Shown here: piece after piece, positions 7,779 to 15,722 of the stretch
Layout: every line of letters starts with the position of its first letter
How positions within the stretch are numbered: position 1 is the first letter of the stretch
Origin: Candidatus Aminicenantota bacterium
Lineage (GTDB): Bacteria; Acidobacteriota; Aminicenantia; UBA2199
DNA: 19,819 nucleotides
Direction: 5' to 3'
NCBI GenBank assembly: GCA_030612495.1
Contig: JAUWNT010000024.1
Span: 1-19,819, forward strand
Notes under the pieces: generated by a model
Databases searched by the model: none
Told to the model about the DNA's origin: nothing
What the model saw: the letters and a program-made list of their open reading frames with translations, nothing else
Made by a program: the position numbers and the translations under genes

Positions 7779-8971
7779 TTTTTATTTTTCAAAAAATTAA
7801 AATCAACTGTTATTTTATCAATCTTTTCCTTTTTTGATGGTGTTTCAAACATCAGATCAAGCATAATTTCTTCAAAAATAGCTCTCAATCCTCTTGCGCC
7901 AACTCCCCTATTTGATGCTTCTTCAGTTATTTTCATTAACACATCTTCTGAAAACTCAATCTTTATTCCATCTAATTCAAATAAAGTTTTAAATTGCTTT
8001 GTTATTGCATTTTTTGGTTCAGTCAATATTCTATACAAGTGGTCTTTATCTAATTCATTTAAAACACCAACTATGGGAAATCTGCCAACAAGTTCCGGAA
8101 TTAATCCGTATTTAATCAAATCTTCTGTTTGAGCATATTTGAAAATATTAGTGTTATTTGTTTGGTCTGATCTATTTTGAGAATTAAAACCAATCACATT
8201 TTTTTTCAATCTCTTTTTTATTAATTTATCAAGCCCAACAAAAGTTCCTCCTGAAACAAAAAGAATATTCTTTGTATCAATTTTTAGAAATTCCTGATGT
8301 GGATGTTTACGCCCTCCCAAAGGAGGTACATTTGCAACAGTGCCTTCAACTATCTTTAATAAAGCTTGTTGGACACCCTCTCCTGACACGTCTCTTGTGA
8401 TTGAAGGGTTTTCACTTTTTCTTGATATTTTATCAATTTCATCGATATATATAATCCCACGTTCAGTTAATTCCTTATTCTCTCCTGACGCCTGATATAA
8501 CTTTAACAAAATATTCTCTACATCCTCTCCCACGTATCCTGCTTCAGTTAGAGTTGTTGCATCAGCAATAGCAAAGGGTACATCCAATATTTTTGATAAT
8601 GTTTCAGCAAGCAGTGTTTTACCTGTACCTGTAGGACCAATCAGTAAAACATTACTTTTTTTTATCTCAATATTTGATACAGCTCTGTAATTATCAACCC
8701 TCTTATAATGATTATAAACTGCAACGGAGAGCTTTTTCTTTGCTAAATCTTGTGAAATTACATATTGATCGAGTTTTTTTTTAATTTGTTCTGGATATAA
8801 AATTTTTTGAGCTTTTTTACTTTTCAAACTGGAATATTCCATAGTATTATAAACAAGGTTGTATGCAGTTTTAATACATTCATTACAAATAAAAACATTC
8901 GGTCCTGCGATCAATTTAAAGGCTTTTGATTGAGGAATCCCACAAAAACTACACTTTGATTCTTTATTCAA
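7766..8971 (-). CDS. clpX: ClpX, ATPase subunit of the ClpXP protease
   Basis: The 401-residue unfoldase has the N-terminal zinc-binding domain (Cys7, Cys10, Cys29, Cys32), Walker A GPTGTGKT (112-119), pore loop GYVG (145-148), Walker B IIYIDEID (173-180), the RKH loop (221-223) and sensor-2 GARGLR (358-363). The IGF tripeptide at 260-262 is the ClpP-docking loop, so it should partner the adjacent ClpP. ClpX unfolds tagged or specific substrates and feeds them into ClpP. The start is TTG at 8969-8971, preceded by AAGGGG at a suitable distance; no ATG start with a better site is present. The 14-base gap to clpP and the overlap with lon point to a single transcript. Confidence 0.98.
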   Translation of the reverse strand: MNKESKCSFCGIPQSKAFKLIAGPNVFICNECIKTAYNLVYNTMEYSSLKSKKAQKILYPEQIKKKLDQYVISQDLAKKKLSVAVYNHYKRVDNYRAVSNIEIKKSNVLLIGPTGTGKTLLAETLSKILDVPFAIADATTLTEAGYVGEDVENILLKLYQASGENKELTERGIIYIDEIDKISRKSENPSITRDVSGEGVQQALLKIVEGTVANVPPLGGRKHPHQEFLKIDTKNILFVSGGTFVGLDKLIKKRLKKNVIGFNSQNRSDQTNNTNIFKYAQTEDLIKYGLIPELVGRFPIVGVLNELDKDHLYRILTEPKNAITKQFKTLFELDGIKIEFSEDVLMKITEEASNRGVGARGLRAIFEEIMLDLMFETPSKKEKIDKITVDFNFLKNKKWIA

Positions 8972-8985
8972 TTTTTCCCCTTCTC

Positions 8986-9600
8986 TTATTTTTTAATCTT
9001 ATCTAACACCTTCTGTTCTATCCTCGAGCTTATTACATTATCTATTATACCATAATCCTTAGCTTCAACAGCATTCATAATATAATCTCTTTCAATATCA
9101 GCTTCTACTTCTCTCTTTTTTTTACCAGTATGAAGAGATAATATATCTATTGTACTCTGCTTTATCCTTTTTATTTCTTCAGCATGTATTAATATATCTG
9201 TTGCCTGACCTTCATAACCTCCTAAAGGTTGATGTATAACAATCCTTGAGTTAGGAAGTGCAAATCTCTTATTTTTTGCACCAGCAGCAAGAAGAATTGC
9301 TGCCATTGAAGCAGCCTGGCCAATACAAATTGTTACAATGTCATTCTTTACAAACTGCATTGTATCATAAACTGCCATTCCGGAACTTATTATTCCACCG
9401 GGTGAATTTATGTAAAGAGAAATATCCTTCTCAGGATCCTCTGCTTCAAGAAATAACAACTGTGCAACTACAACATTTGCAGTGTTATCATCAATAGTAG
9501 AACCAAGGAATATGATCCCATCTTTTAATAACCTTGAATAGATGTCATAAGATCTTTCAACATTTCCACTCTGTTCTACAACAATTGGTATTAAAGCCAT
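8986..9600 (-). CDS. clpP: ClpP proteolytic subunit
   Basis: The 204-residue serine protease is the usual ClpP size. The catalytic triad can be placed at Ser98 (GQAASMAA), His123 (VIHQPLGG) and Asp172 (RDYIMNA), the same numbering as B. subtilis ClpP. The oligomerisation region and YINSPGG oxyanion segment (63-69) are intact. It forms a double heptamer that degrades proteins delivered by ClpX. The ATG has AGAGG seven bases or so upstream, inside the end of tig; only one base separates the two genes. Trigger factor, ClpP, ClpX, Lon is a widely conserved order for folding and degradation of cytoplasmic proteins. Confidence 0.98.
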   Translation of the reverse strand: MALIPIVVEQSGNVERSYDIYSRLLKDGIIFLGSTIDDNTANVVVAQLLFLEAEDPEKDISLYINSPGGIISSGMAVYDTMQFVKNDIVTICIGQAASMAAILLAAGAKNKRFALPNSRIVIHQPLGGYEGQATDILIHAEEIKRIKQSTIDILSLHTGKKKREVEADIERDYIMNAVEAKDYGIIDNVISSRIEQKVLDKIKK

Positions 9601-9601
9601 T

Positions 9602-10945
9602 TTAAACCTCTTTTATCTTTACTTTTTCTTTTAAAAAATTTACTATTTTAATATCTAATAAGGAGTCCTTCAATTCATTGACTTTTTTAGATCCAATATA
9701 ATACCTTCGTACTTCAGATAAAGGTAATTTGTTCTTTTCAGCAATTATCTTATACTCTTTTTCAACCTCGTCATTATTAATTTCGAATTTAAATTCTTTT
9801 ATTATAGAACTAAAGATTAATGAAGATTTAATAGATTCTTCCACACTCTTTTTTATCAATTCTATATACTCTTTTTTCTTTTTCTCATCTTCAATTTGCG
9901 ATGCCTGCTCAATAGTTGGCTTCATATTCAATAATTCTCGTTCAATTAAAGTTTTGGGAATTGGGAAATCAATAACTTCATATAATTTTTTTATAATTTT
10001 ATCTATTATCTTTTTTTCTCTTTGATGCTTTGTATGTTTTTCATACTCATCTTTTAATTGTTTCTTAAAAGTTTCTTTATCTTTTACACCAATTGAATCT
10101 AAAAATTCCTTATCTAATGAGGGCTTCTTAAACTCATATATGCCCTCAATTTCCATATAATGTTCTATCTCTCTTCCAGCCCAGCCTTTCTTTATATAAT
10201 CTTTTGGATATTTTCTTTTAAATATAATTTCATCATTTAGATTTTTCCCAATAATCTCATTGTATAAATCTATTATTTCATATTTTTCCTCTTTATTAAC
10301 ATTAAAGTGCTTACTTTTTCTTGGAGACATCTTTTTTGTTTGAAGAATCTTTGACTGATACTTCAATAAAACAATATCATTGTCTCTTATTGCTTTATCT
10401 TTTAAAGGAACTTGTTTTTTATTTGCTTCAAGTACTGCATCTATCTGCTTTTCTTCATTATAATTATCTATTTTTAAATCTTTTTTTGATATTTCAACAA
10501 CCATTTTCTCAAAATCCGGTAATTTTATTTCAGGAAGAAGTTCAACCAACACATCAGCTTTAAGATCTTTACCTTCTTTATAATCTATATTTCTAATTAT
10601 TGGCTGAGATGCAATCTGCATTTTTTCATCTTGAATTTTTTTTAAAACATAATTTTTAATTAATTTTTCTATAGCCTCATCAGTAATAACTTTTTTATAA
10701 TGACTTTTAATCATATCAACAGGTACATTTCCCTTTCTGAAACCTGGTAATTTTACATTAGAGGAATATTGCCCAACAATTTCATTAATAGTATTAATGG
10801 TTTCTTTATTCGGCACTTTTATAGTAAATTCGACAAAAAGATCCTGTTCTTTTTTTTCAGATGTCATTTTAGTATTTGGTCTATTCTTTTTAGCCTCCAT
10901 TTTAGGTTTCAACTCTTTTGACTTAACTTTGCTATCTTTTTCCAC
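9602..10945 (-). CDS. tig: Trigger factor, ribosome-associated chaperone
   Basis: The 447-residue protein has the ribosome-docking signature LPGFRKGNVP (66-75), a middle region at the FKBP position (about 185-285), and a long charged helical C-terminal chaperone domain. Trigger factor meets nascent chains at the ribosome exit tunnel. Compared with E. coli, the docking loop lies about 25 residues further in. The extra N terminus is lysine-rich: 11 lysines in the first 32 residues. This start is real by sequence: GTG at 10943-10945 has AGGAG (10953-10957) seven bases upstream. The FKBP-like part lacks the usual MIPGFE-type active-site segment (it reads EIIDLYNEIIG), so prolyl isomerase activity is doubtful. 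The gene lies 35 bases after ribF and one base before clpP. Confidence 0.95.
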   Translation of the reverse strand: MEKDSKVKSKELKPKMEAKKNRPNTKMTSEKKEQDLFVEFTIKVPNKETINTINEIVGQYSSNVKLPGFRKGNVPVDMIKSHYKKVITDEAIEKLIKNYVLKKIQDEKMQIASQPIIRNIDYKEGKDLKADVLVELLPEIKLPDFEKMVVEISKKDLKIDNYNEEKQIDAVLEANKKQVPLKDKAIRDNDIVLLKYQSKILQTKKMSPRKSKHFNVNKEEKYEIIDLYNEIIGKNLNDEIIFKRKYPKDYIKKGWAGREIEHYMEIEGIYEFKKPSLDKEFLDSIGVKDKETFKKQLKDEYEKHTKHQREKKIIDKIIKKLYEVIDFPIPKTLIERELLNMKPTIEQASQIEDEKKKKEYIELIKKSVEESIKSSLIFSSIIKEFKFEINNDEVEKEYKIIAEKNKLPLSEVRRYYIGSKKVNELKDSLLDIKIVNFLKEKVKIKEV

Positions 10946-10952
10946 TCAATCA

Positions 10953-10957
10953 CTCCT
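10953..10957 (-). promoter_or_regulatory. Shine-Dalgarno fixing the GTG start of tig
   Basis: AGGAG on the minus strand, seven bases before GTG at 10943-10945. It decides for the long form of trigger factor over internal methionines at residues 16 and 28, which lack a comparable site. Confidence 0.8.
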
Positions 10958-10980
10958 GATTTAAAATAAATCTATCTTTA

Positions 10981-11898
10981 TCAAAAAACTCTATGTTTGT
11001 CAACTTTTAAATTCTTTATATCTTTTTCTATTTGTTTAGCTAAGCTCTCTTCTGAATCAAACTTATGTTCATTTCTGATTTTCCTCTCAAAAAAGATTCT
11101 AACTCTTTTATTATATATTATTTTATTGAACCCCAAAATATGAGATTCAACTATTTTCTCCTCTCCATAAAATGTTGGGCGAAACCCGATGTTTGTTATT
11201 GAATTATAAATACTATTGTCAATTTTTACTCGAGTCTTAAAAACGCCTTCAGGTAATATTGAATTCCCTGGTTTTATGTTTATGGTCGGAAAACCCAATT
11301 CCCTTCCAATTCTTTTACCTTTTATTACAGTACCATCGATATAGTACTCTTTTCCAAGCATTTTATTAGCATCTTCAATTTCCCCTTTAAAAAGTTTTTC
11401 CCTAATAACTGAGCTTGATATTTTTATCCCATCTATAATCTCATGTTCGAGTATTTTAATACCGTATCCAAATTTTAAAGATAATTCTTTTAAAGAGTTT
11501 ACATTACACTCCCTATTTTTTCCAAACCTAAAATTTTCTCCAACAACAATATATTTCATATTGAATTTTTTAATTAAATAATTCTCTACAAAATCTTCAC
11601 CGGAAAGTTTATATATTTCCTTAAAATCGATAAACAAAACCCTATCGACCTTTAAACTCTTTAATATTCTCTCTTTTTGTTCATCTGTGCTAATCAGTCC
11701 TGTTTTTTTGTTTAAAAAGGACTTGGGGTTGGGAATAAAGGTTAAAATTGTGGAGCAAAAACCCTTTTCTTTAGAAATAAAATCCAACATTTCAACAATC
11801 TTCTTATGGCCTAAATGAAACCCATCAAAATTTCCAACAGCAATAACTGATTCTTTTTTTAAATTTTTAATCATTTGTTTTATTTTCAATTGATACAT
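10981..11898 (-). CDS. ribF: Bifunctional riboflavin kinase / FAD synthetase
   Basis: The 305-residue RibF makes FMN from riboflavin and FAD from FMN in the cytoplasm. The N-terminal adenylyltransferase domain carries GNFDGFHLGH (22-31) and ISSSVIR (160-166). The C-terminal flavokinase domain carries GRELGFPTINI (198-208), IGFRPTF (237-243) and the ESHI catalytic glutamate region (251-254). FAD is the cofactor of the SdhA encoded upstream. The start at 11898 overlaps the end of the DUF4388 gene by 32 bases. A second ATG at 11874 (residue 9) is also possible; neither has a clear Shine-Dalgarno, and the longer form gives the more typical spacing before GNFDG. Confidence 0.97.
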   Translation of the reverse strand: MYQLKIKQMIKNLKKESVIAVGNFDGFHLGHKKIVEMLDFISKEKGFCSTILTFIPNPKSFLNKKTGLISTDEQKERILKSLKVDRVLFIDFKEIYKLSGEDFVENYLIKKFNMKYIVVGENFRFGKNRECNVNSLKELSLKFGYGIKILEHEIIDGIKISSSVIREKLFKGEIEDANKMLGKEYYIDGTVIKGKRIGRELGFPTINIKPGNSILPEGVFKTRVKIDNSIYNSITNIGFRPTFYGEEKIVESHILGFNKIIYNKRVRIFFERKIRNEHKFDSEESLAKQIEKDIKNLKVDKHRVF

Positions 11899-12847
11899 AC
11901 TTATTGATTAAGTCCTGTTCAAGGATCATATTTTTTTTGTTTATAGGCTTTAGAGGATTAAAAAAAGTAATAAAAAAAATTAATATAAGTAAAATTAATA
12001 GTAAATTATTTAATGCAACAATTCTTTTTTCAGAAACTAATTTAAACTCATTATAAACTTCTTCTTCATTTATTTTTGTGGAACTCACTTCTTCTTTTGC
12101 TTTAATGAGTGACTTATTAATTAAATTATAAAGGCTTTTGTACACTTTGTAAGTCGTAAGTATGCCAAGTTTAAATAGATCATTTACACTATTTTCTCCA
12201 TTAATATATTTTAATAGGTCTGTTTCAGCTTTGTTTATATAAATTTTATCATCTTTAGTTTCTTCATCCTCATATTCTTCAACAATTTCAATAGTTTTAT
12301 CATCTACTGGAAGGGGCTCAAAAACTATGTTTTCATTTGGAATCAGTTCATGGATCATAGGCCATTCATCAAGCATCTGAACGCCCTGCATGATTAAGCT
12401 GTGTGTTGAAAGAGGAGGAATAACACTTTTTATAGAAGTATCAATATTATACATTGATTTAAAACTATACTCACCTTTTTTCCATTTAAAAAGAGATAAT
12501 ACGATTTCTGTAGCTTGAGTTCTTAAGGCTTCTTTAACAGAATCATTACTAATTAATCCCATACTTAATAAGATCTCTCCAATTTTTTGATTTGTTCTTT
12601 TCTGTATTGACAGAGCTCTATAAACCATATCTTTGCTTATCAAATTTTGTTTTTCAAGAACTGTTCCAACTCTCATTTCTAATTTTTTTGGAAATGCATC
12701 TACTCCGACAATTGAACCCTTATCAAATACTAATGTAATAAATCCGTCAGAGCTTGTAAATGTAAGTATTCCAGTCTTTTTTTGTAAAGAAATAATTTGT
12801 AAAATATCAGGCACTTTAAAATCTTTTAGAGTCCCTTTAAATGCCAC
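11867..12847 (-). CDS. DUF4388 (PATAN) protein with tandem MshEN-like motif and C-terminal membrane helix
   Basis: The 326-residue protein begins with a DUF4388/PATAN domain (about 1-57: MAFKGTLKDFKVPDILQIIS, then KKTGILTF and FDKGSIVGVD). Next come two 24-residue repeats, 59-82 (R-V-G...L-I...A-L-x-x-Q) and 88-111 (K-I-G-E-I-L...G-L-I...A-L-x-x-Q), with a 5-residue spacer. This matches the MshEN cyclic-di-GMP-binding pattern of type II/IV secretion ATPases. A region of unknown fold (112-270) includes an acidic stretch (EEYEDEETKDD, 190-200). One membrane helix spans about 278-297, leaving a short tail. The start is GTG with AAGGAGG at 12854-12860, six bases upstream and inside the TPR gene end. 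It has no secretion ATPase domain. A signalling or polarity role is inferred; it could simply be a GspE-N-like fold without ligand. Confidence 0.75.
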   Translation of the reverse strand: MAFKGTLKDFKVPDILQIISLQKKTGILTFTSSDGFITLVFDKGSIVGVDAFPKKLEMRVGTVLEKQNLISKDMVYRALSIQKRTNQKIGEILLSMGLISNDSVKEALRTQATEIVLSLFKWKKGEYSFKSMYNIDTSIKSVIPPLSTHSLIMQGVQMLDEWPMIHELIPNENIVFEPLPVDDKTIEIVEEYEDEETKDDKIYINKAETDLLKYINGENSVNDLFKLGILTTYKVYKSLYNLINKSLIKAKEEVSSTKINEEEVYNEFKLVSEKRIVALNNLLLILLILIFFITFFNPLKPINKKNMILEQDLINKYVSIENKTND

Positions 12848-12848
12848 C

Positions 12849-14600
12849 TTAATCCTCCTTTAAAGAAAACAAATTTAGAAATAAATAGAAGATTAATGCA
12901 ATAAACCCTACAAAATGTACAAATATGGGTGAAGTTAAGTATACTTTTTCAAAGATAATTCTGTTAAAAACATAAAATCCAAGCAAAAAATAGAAACCCA
13001 CACCGAATATAAAGAATATCTTATTCTTTTCCTTGTAATTCAGACTCAATCCAGGGATAATAACTGACAAAAATAGCTTGAATAAATACCTTTTTCTATA
13101 TATTTTATTTAATTCTTTTTCTTTTATGATTTTTGCTTCCAAAAATACAATATCTTTTATTAAAAAAAGTTGATGACATTCATCACACATCTTTGATGAT
13201 CTATAAGGGATGTTATTATCAATAATTTTTGAACATTTAATACAATAGGTGCTTTTCCCCATAGATACAAATATTTTTTTAATAAATGAGATATAAATAG
13301 CAAATATAATAATATAATATAATAAAGGTAATTTTACAAATTCAATAAATATACTTTTTATAAAACTAATCGGATTGAAACTTTTCTTTGAATTATTGAA
13401 TAATCTTCTCCAGAGAATTTTTTGACTTAATTTTATATCCTTCAGATATAATTCTTCCATTTTCAATTCATTTATTTTAGGATATAGTTTTGCGTAAGAG
13501 TTAAAGGTTTTAATCTTATTTGATTCATTACTATTTAGGAGTGCTAATGTAAAATTATTAATAACAGTTTTATTGTCACGATCTATAATAAGAGATTTTC
13601 TGTAAGATTCAAAACTTTCAGATATTCTTCCTAACTTAAAATAAACATTCCCTAATAAATTATATTTAAAATTACTTTTATAACTCTCTCCAGTTGAATT
13701 TAAAATACTCAGAGCTACCCTGTATTGACCGTTTTTATAATAAGAAAATGCTTGAATAGCTTTTAATTCATTATCAAATTTATCATATGCTTTTTTGCCA
13801 AATAAACCACCTTTATATACATTCCTTACAACATCGAAACTTTTTTGTCTGAAATTATTCTCAAGTACTTGATTAAAGCTAAATAAAAAAAATGTAATAA
13901 AAATAAAAACAAAAATATATAAAGTGGTTTTTCTTTCATGTATATCCAGATAAACCCAAAGAAATCCGATAATTAGAAATGGATAAACCATCCAACCTGA
14001 AGAAATAAAAATAGGCCAGAATAATATGATAAAAATAAAAAATACTCTTTTTATTGAAATAATGCCTTGTTTATTAATAAACAGGTCATTTCCAGCCAGC
14101 TTGAAATACTTAGCAAATAAAATAAGTGAAAAAATAAAAAAAACAAAAATACACGAAAAGGATAGTATATTGAATAAAGTATTAAGAATTAAAAATAATG
14201 AATCAAAATCCCTTAAAATCATTAAAAATTGTTTAAAACCATATTCTAAATTAGAAACTACATAACCGCTCTTTTTACTTATTTTCCCCAACCTGTTATA
14301 AATATACCAAAATCCAGGTGATATCTCTAAAACTTTTTTATAAAAGCTTTCTGATAATTTATTTTTACCTTTTGAAAAATAATAATCACCAAAATTTATT
14401 AATTCAAATGCAATTTTTTCAGCCTCTTTTTTATTTAAGCCACTAAAATTAATTAATTGCAGATTTTCTAAGACCTTATCGTATTTTTCTATAGAATCAT
14501 ACAGGTGAATTTTTTTTAAATTTCCCCATGTATTATCTTGAGAAAATACCATTGAAACAAAACAAAACACTATTGAAAAAAACAAAAACCATTTTTTCAT
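12849..14600 (-). CDS. TPR and zinc-ribbon polytopic membrane protein, unknown function
   Basis: The 583-residue protein has a signal peptide (1-20, ending VFSQD), a periplasmic TPR-like helical pair (about 62-108: YYFSKGKNKLSESFYKKVLEISP), then membrane helices at about 134-163, 184-200, 203-219 and 227-243. More TPR-like helices follow (280-375, with NLLGNVYFKLGRISESFESY), a helix at 424-440, a CxxC-x15-CxxC zinc ribbon (Cys453, 456, 472, 475), and C-terminal membrane helices (507-520, 527-546, 555-577). I do not recognise a named family. The ATG directly follows the DUF1844 stop, with AGGA six bases upstream, and its own stop overlaps the Shine-Dalgarno of the DUF4388 gene. A scaffold or assembly role at the membrane is plausible from TPRs but not shown. 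Confidence 0.65.
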   Translation of the reverse strand: MKKWFLFFSIVFCFVSMVFSQDNTWGNLKKIHLYDSIEKYDKVLENLQLINFSGLNKKEAEKIAFELINFGDYYFSKGKNKLSESFYKKVLEISPGFWYIYNRLGKISKKSGYVVSNLEYGFKQFLMILRDFDSLFLILNTLFNILSFSCIFVFFIFSLILFAKYFKLAGNDLFINKQGIISIKRVFFIFIILFWPIFISSGWMVYPFLIIGFLWVYLDIHERKTTLYIFVFIFITFFLFSFNQVLENNFRQKSFDVVRNVYKGGLFGKKAYDKFDNELKAIQAFSYYKNGQYRVALSILNSTGESYKSNFKYNLLGNVYFKLGRISESFESYRKSLIIDRDNKTVINNFTLALLNSNESNKIKTFNSYAKLYPKINELKMEELYLKDIKLSQKILWRRLFNNSKKSFNPISFIKSIFIEFVKLPLLYYIIIFAIYISFIKKIFVSMGKSTYCIKCSKIIDNNIPYRSSKMCDECHQLFLIKDIVFLEAKIIKEKELNKIYRKRYLFKLFLSVIIPGLSLNYKEKNKIFFIFGVGFYFLLGFYVFNRIIFEKVYLTSPIFVHFVGFIALIFYLFLNLFSLKED

Positions 14601-14852
14601 TTAATATCCTATTTTATTCTTTTTTTTGTAAATATTTTTTAAATTGTCCACAATTTCCATCATGAATTCTTTTTGTTCCTCTGTTAAATTACCCTCTGTT
14701 TTAAGTTTTAATTCTTCCAATAAATCTATAAAAATTCCAGCTTTTTCTAATTTTACATCTTTTCCCTTTGTGATCGGATCCTCAATTTCTCCCAGATTTA
14801 TCATACATTGAGTTGCTAATAATAACACGATTGATTTAATATCTCTTTTCAT
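14601..14852 (-). CDS. DUF1844 family small protein
   Basis: The 83-residue protein matches the DUF1844 pattern: an LLATQCMINLGEIEDP segment (12-27), then an acidic helix pair IDLLEELKLKTEGNLTEEQK (42-61) ending near a basic tail. The function of this family is not known to me. It is small, soluble and helical. It is the first minus-strand gene after the divergent mazG intergenic region and adjoins the TPR gene, so it may lead the long operon. The site before the ATG is weak (AAGG about 11 bases upstream). A 23-codon ORF upstream ends on its start as ATGA. Confidence 0.85.
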   Translation of the reverse strand: MKRDIKSIVLLLATQCMINLGEIEDPITKGKDVKLEKAGIFIDLLEELKLKTEGNLTEEQKEFMMEIVDNLKNIYKKKNKIGY

Positions 14853-14954
14853 TCTATTTCAACCTTTATAAATTTCATTTCCTTTTTCATCTTGCTATTT
14901 CTAACACTTAGTATTATCATTATATTTATACCATTTATTAATAAAAAAAACAAT
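14853..14954. promoter_or_regulatory. Divergent intergenic region between mazG and the DUF1844 gene
   Basis: About 100 bases separate the start codons of the plus-strand mazG and the minus-strand DUF1844 gene. Any promoter for the 15-gene minus-strand run and the promoter for mazG should lie here unless they are inside sucD or mazG. The minus strand has a TATAAT at 14919-14924 without a convincing -35. The plus strand has the candidate listed separately. No operator-like repeat stands out. Confidence 0.5.
14892..14920 (+). promoter_or_regulatory. Candidate sigma-70 promoter for mazG
   Basis: TTGCTA (14892-14897) is followed, after a 17-base spacer, by TATCAT (14915-14920), about 35 bases before the mazG ATG. 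The spacing is ideal and the hexamers match the consensus at four and five of six positions, but AT-rich sequence makes chance matches common. Confidence 0.4.
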
Positions 14955-15722
14955 ATGAGAAAATTTAATAAATTATTAAAATTATTAAAAAAGCTTAGAA
15001 ATCCAAATCACGGATGTCCATGGGACCTAGAACAAACAGAATCTAATTTAAAAGAATACATAATTGAAGAAAGTTATGAGTTGATAGAAGCTATTGAAAA
15101 TGGTTCAACAGAAAATAAAATAGAAGAGCTTGGGGATTTATTACTCCAGATTGTTTTTATATGCCAGATAAACAAGGAAAAAAAGAATTTTACAATAAAA
15201 GATGTTTTGAATAGGATAAATAATAAACTAATAAAAAGACACCCACATGTATTTGGTAATATAAAAGCCAAATCTCCTGATGAGGTTAGATCTATATGGG
15301 AAAAAACAAAAAGAAAAGAAAAAAAGAGAAGAAGTGTTATATCAGATTACTCTTCACAAATGCCTTCTCTTTCTGTTTCAAAAAGAATTTCAGAGCAGGC
15401 TTCAAGCGTAGGTTTTGATTGGAATAACGCAACAAAAGCTATTGATAAAGTTGAAGAGGAGATAGGGGAATTAAAAGAGGAGCTTTTAAAAGGAAAAGAT
15501 AATAAAGCTGAAGAAGAAATTGGAGATATTTTATTTGCAGTTTCAAATGTATCAAGACTATTAAAAATAAATCCTGAATTTGCCTTAAAAAAAGCAAACA
15601 CCAAATTTAAAAAAAGATTTGGATTTATTGAAGAGCAACTTGAAAAAGAGGGAAAAAAAATTGACCAGGTTTCTCTAAAAAAAATGGAAGAACTCTGGGA
15701 AAAAGCTAAAACTTTTTTTTAA
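14955..15722 (+). CDS. mazG: Nucleoside triphosphate pyrophosphohydrolase MazG
   Basis: The 255-residue protein is near the 263 of E. coli MazG. Order: N-terminal MazG domain with NHGCPWDLEQT (18-28) and EESYE...EELGD metal-binding motif (38-42, 57-61), RHPHVFG (95-101), and a second MazG domain with EEEIGELKEE (167-176) and EEEIGD (186-191). Such enzymes hydrolyse (d)NTPs to monophosphates and remove aberrant nucleotides or lower ppGpp effects. I chose ATG at 14955. A longer frame opening at a TTG at 14892 adds a hydrophobic stretch that fits no MazG and would cover the candidate promoter. The start lacks a clear Shine-Dalgarno. It is the only plus-strand gene, and its last 17 bases overlap the end of sucD on the other strand. 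Confidence 0.95.
   Translation: MRKFNKLLKLLKKLRNPNHGCPWDLEQTESNLKEYIIEESYELIEAIENGSTENKIEELGDLLLQIVFICQINKEKKNFTIKDVLNRINNKLIKRHPHVFGNIKAKSPDEVRSIWEKTKRKEKKRRSVISDYSSQMPSLSVSKRISEQASSVGFDWNNATKAIDKVEEEIGELKEELLKGKDNKAEEEIGDILFAVSNVSRLLKINPEFALKKANTKFKKRFGFIEEQLEKEGKKIDQVSLKKMEELWEKAKTFF

Noticed and set aside
14892..14954. N-terminal extension of MazG with a hydrophobic stretch
   Set aside because: It begins at a TTG, covers the likely promoter, and MazG proteins start where the ATG at 14955 puts them.
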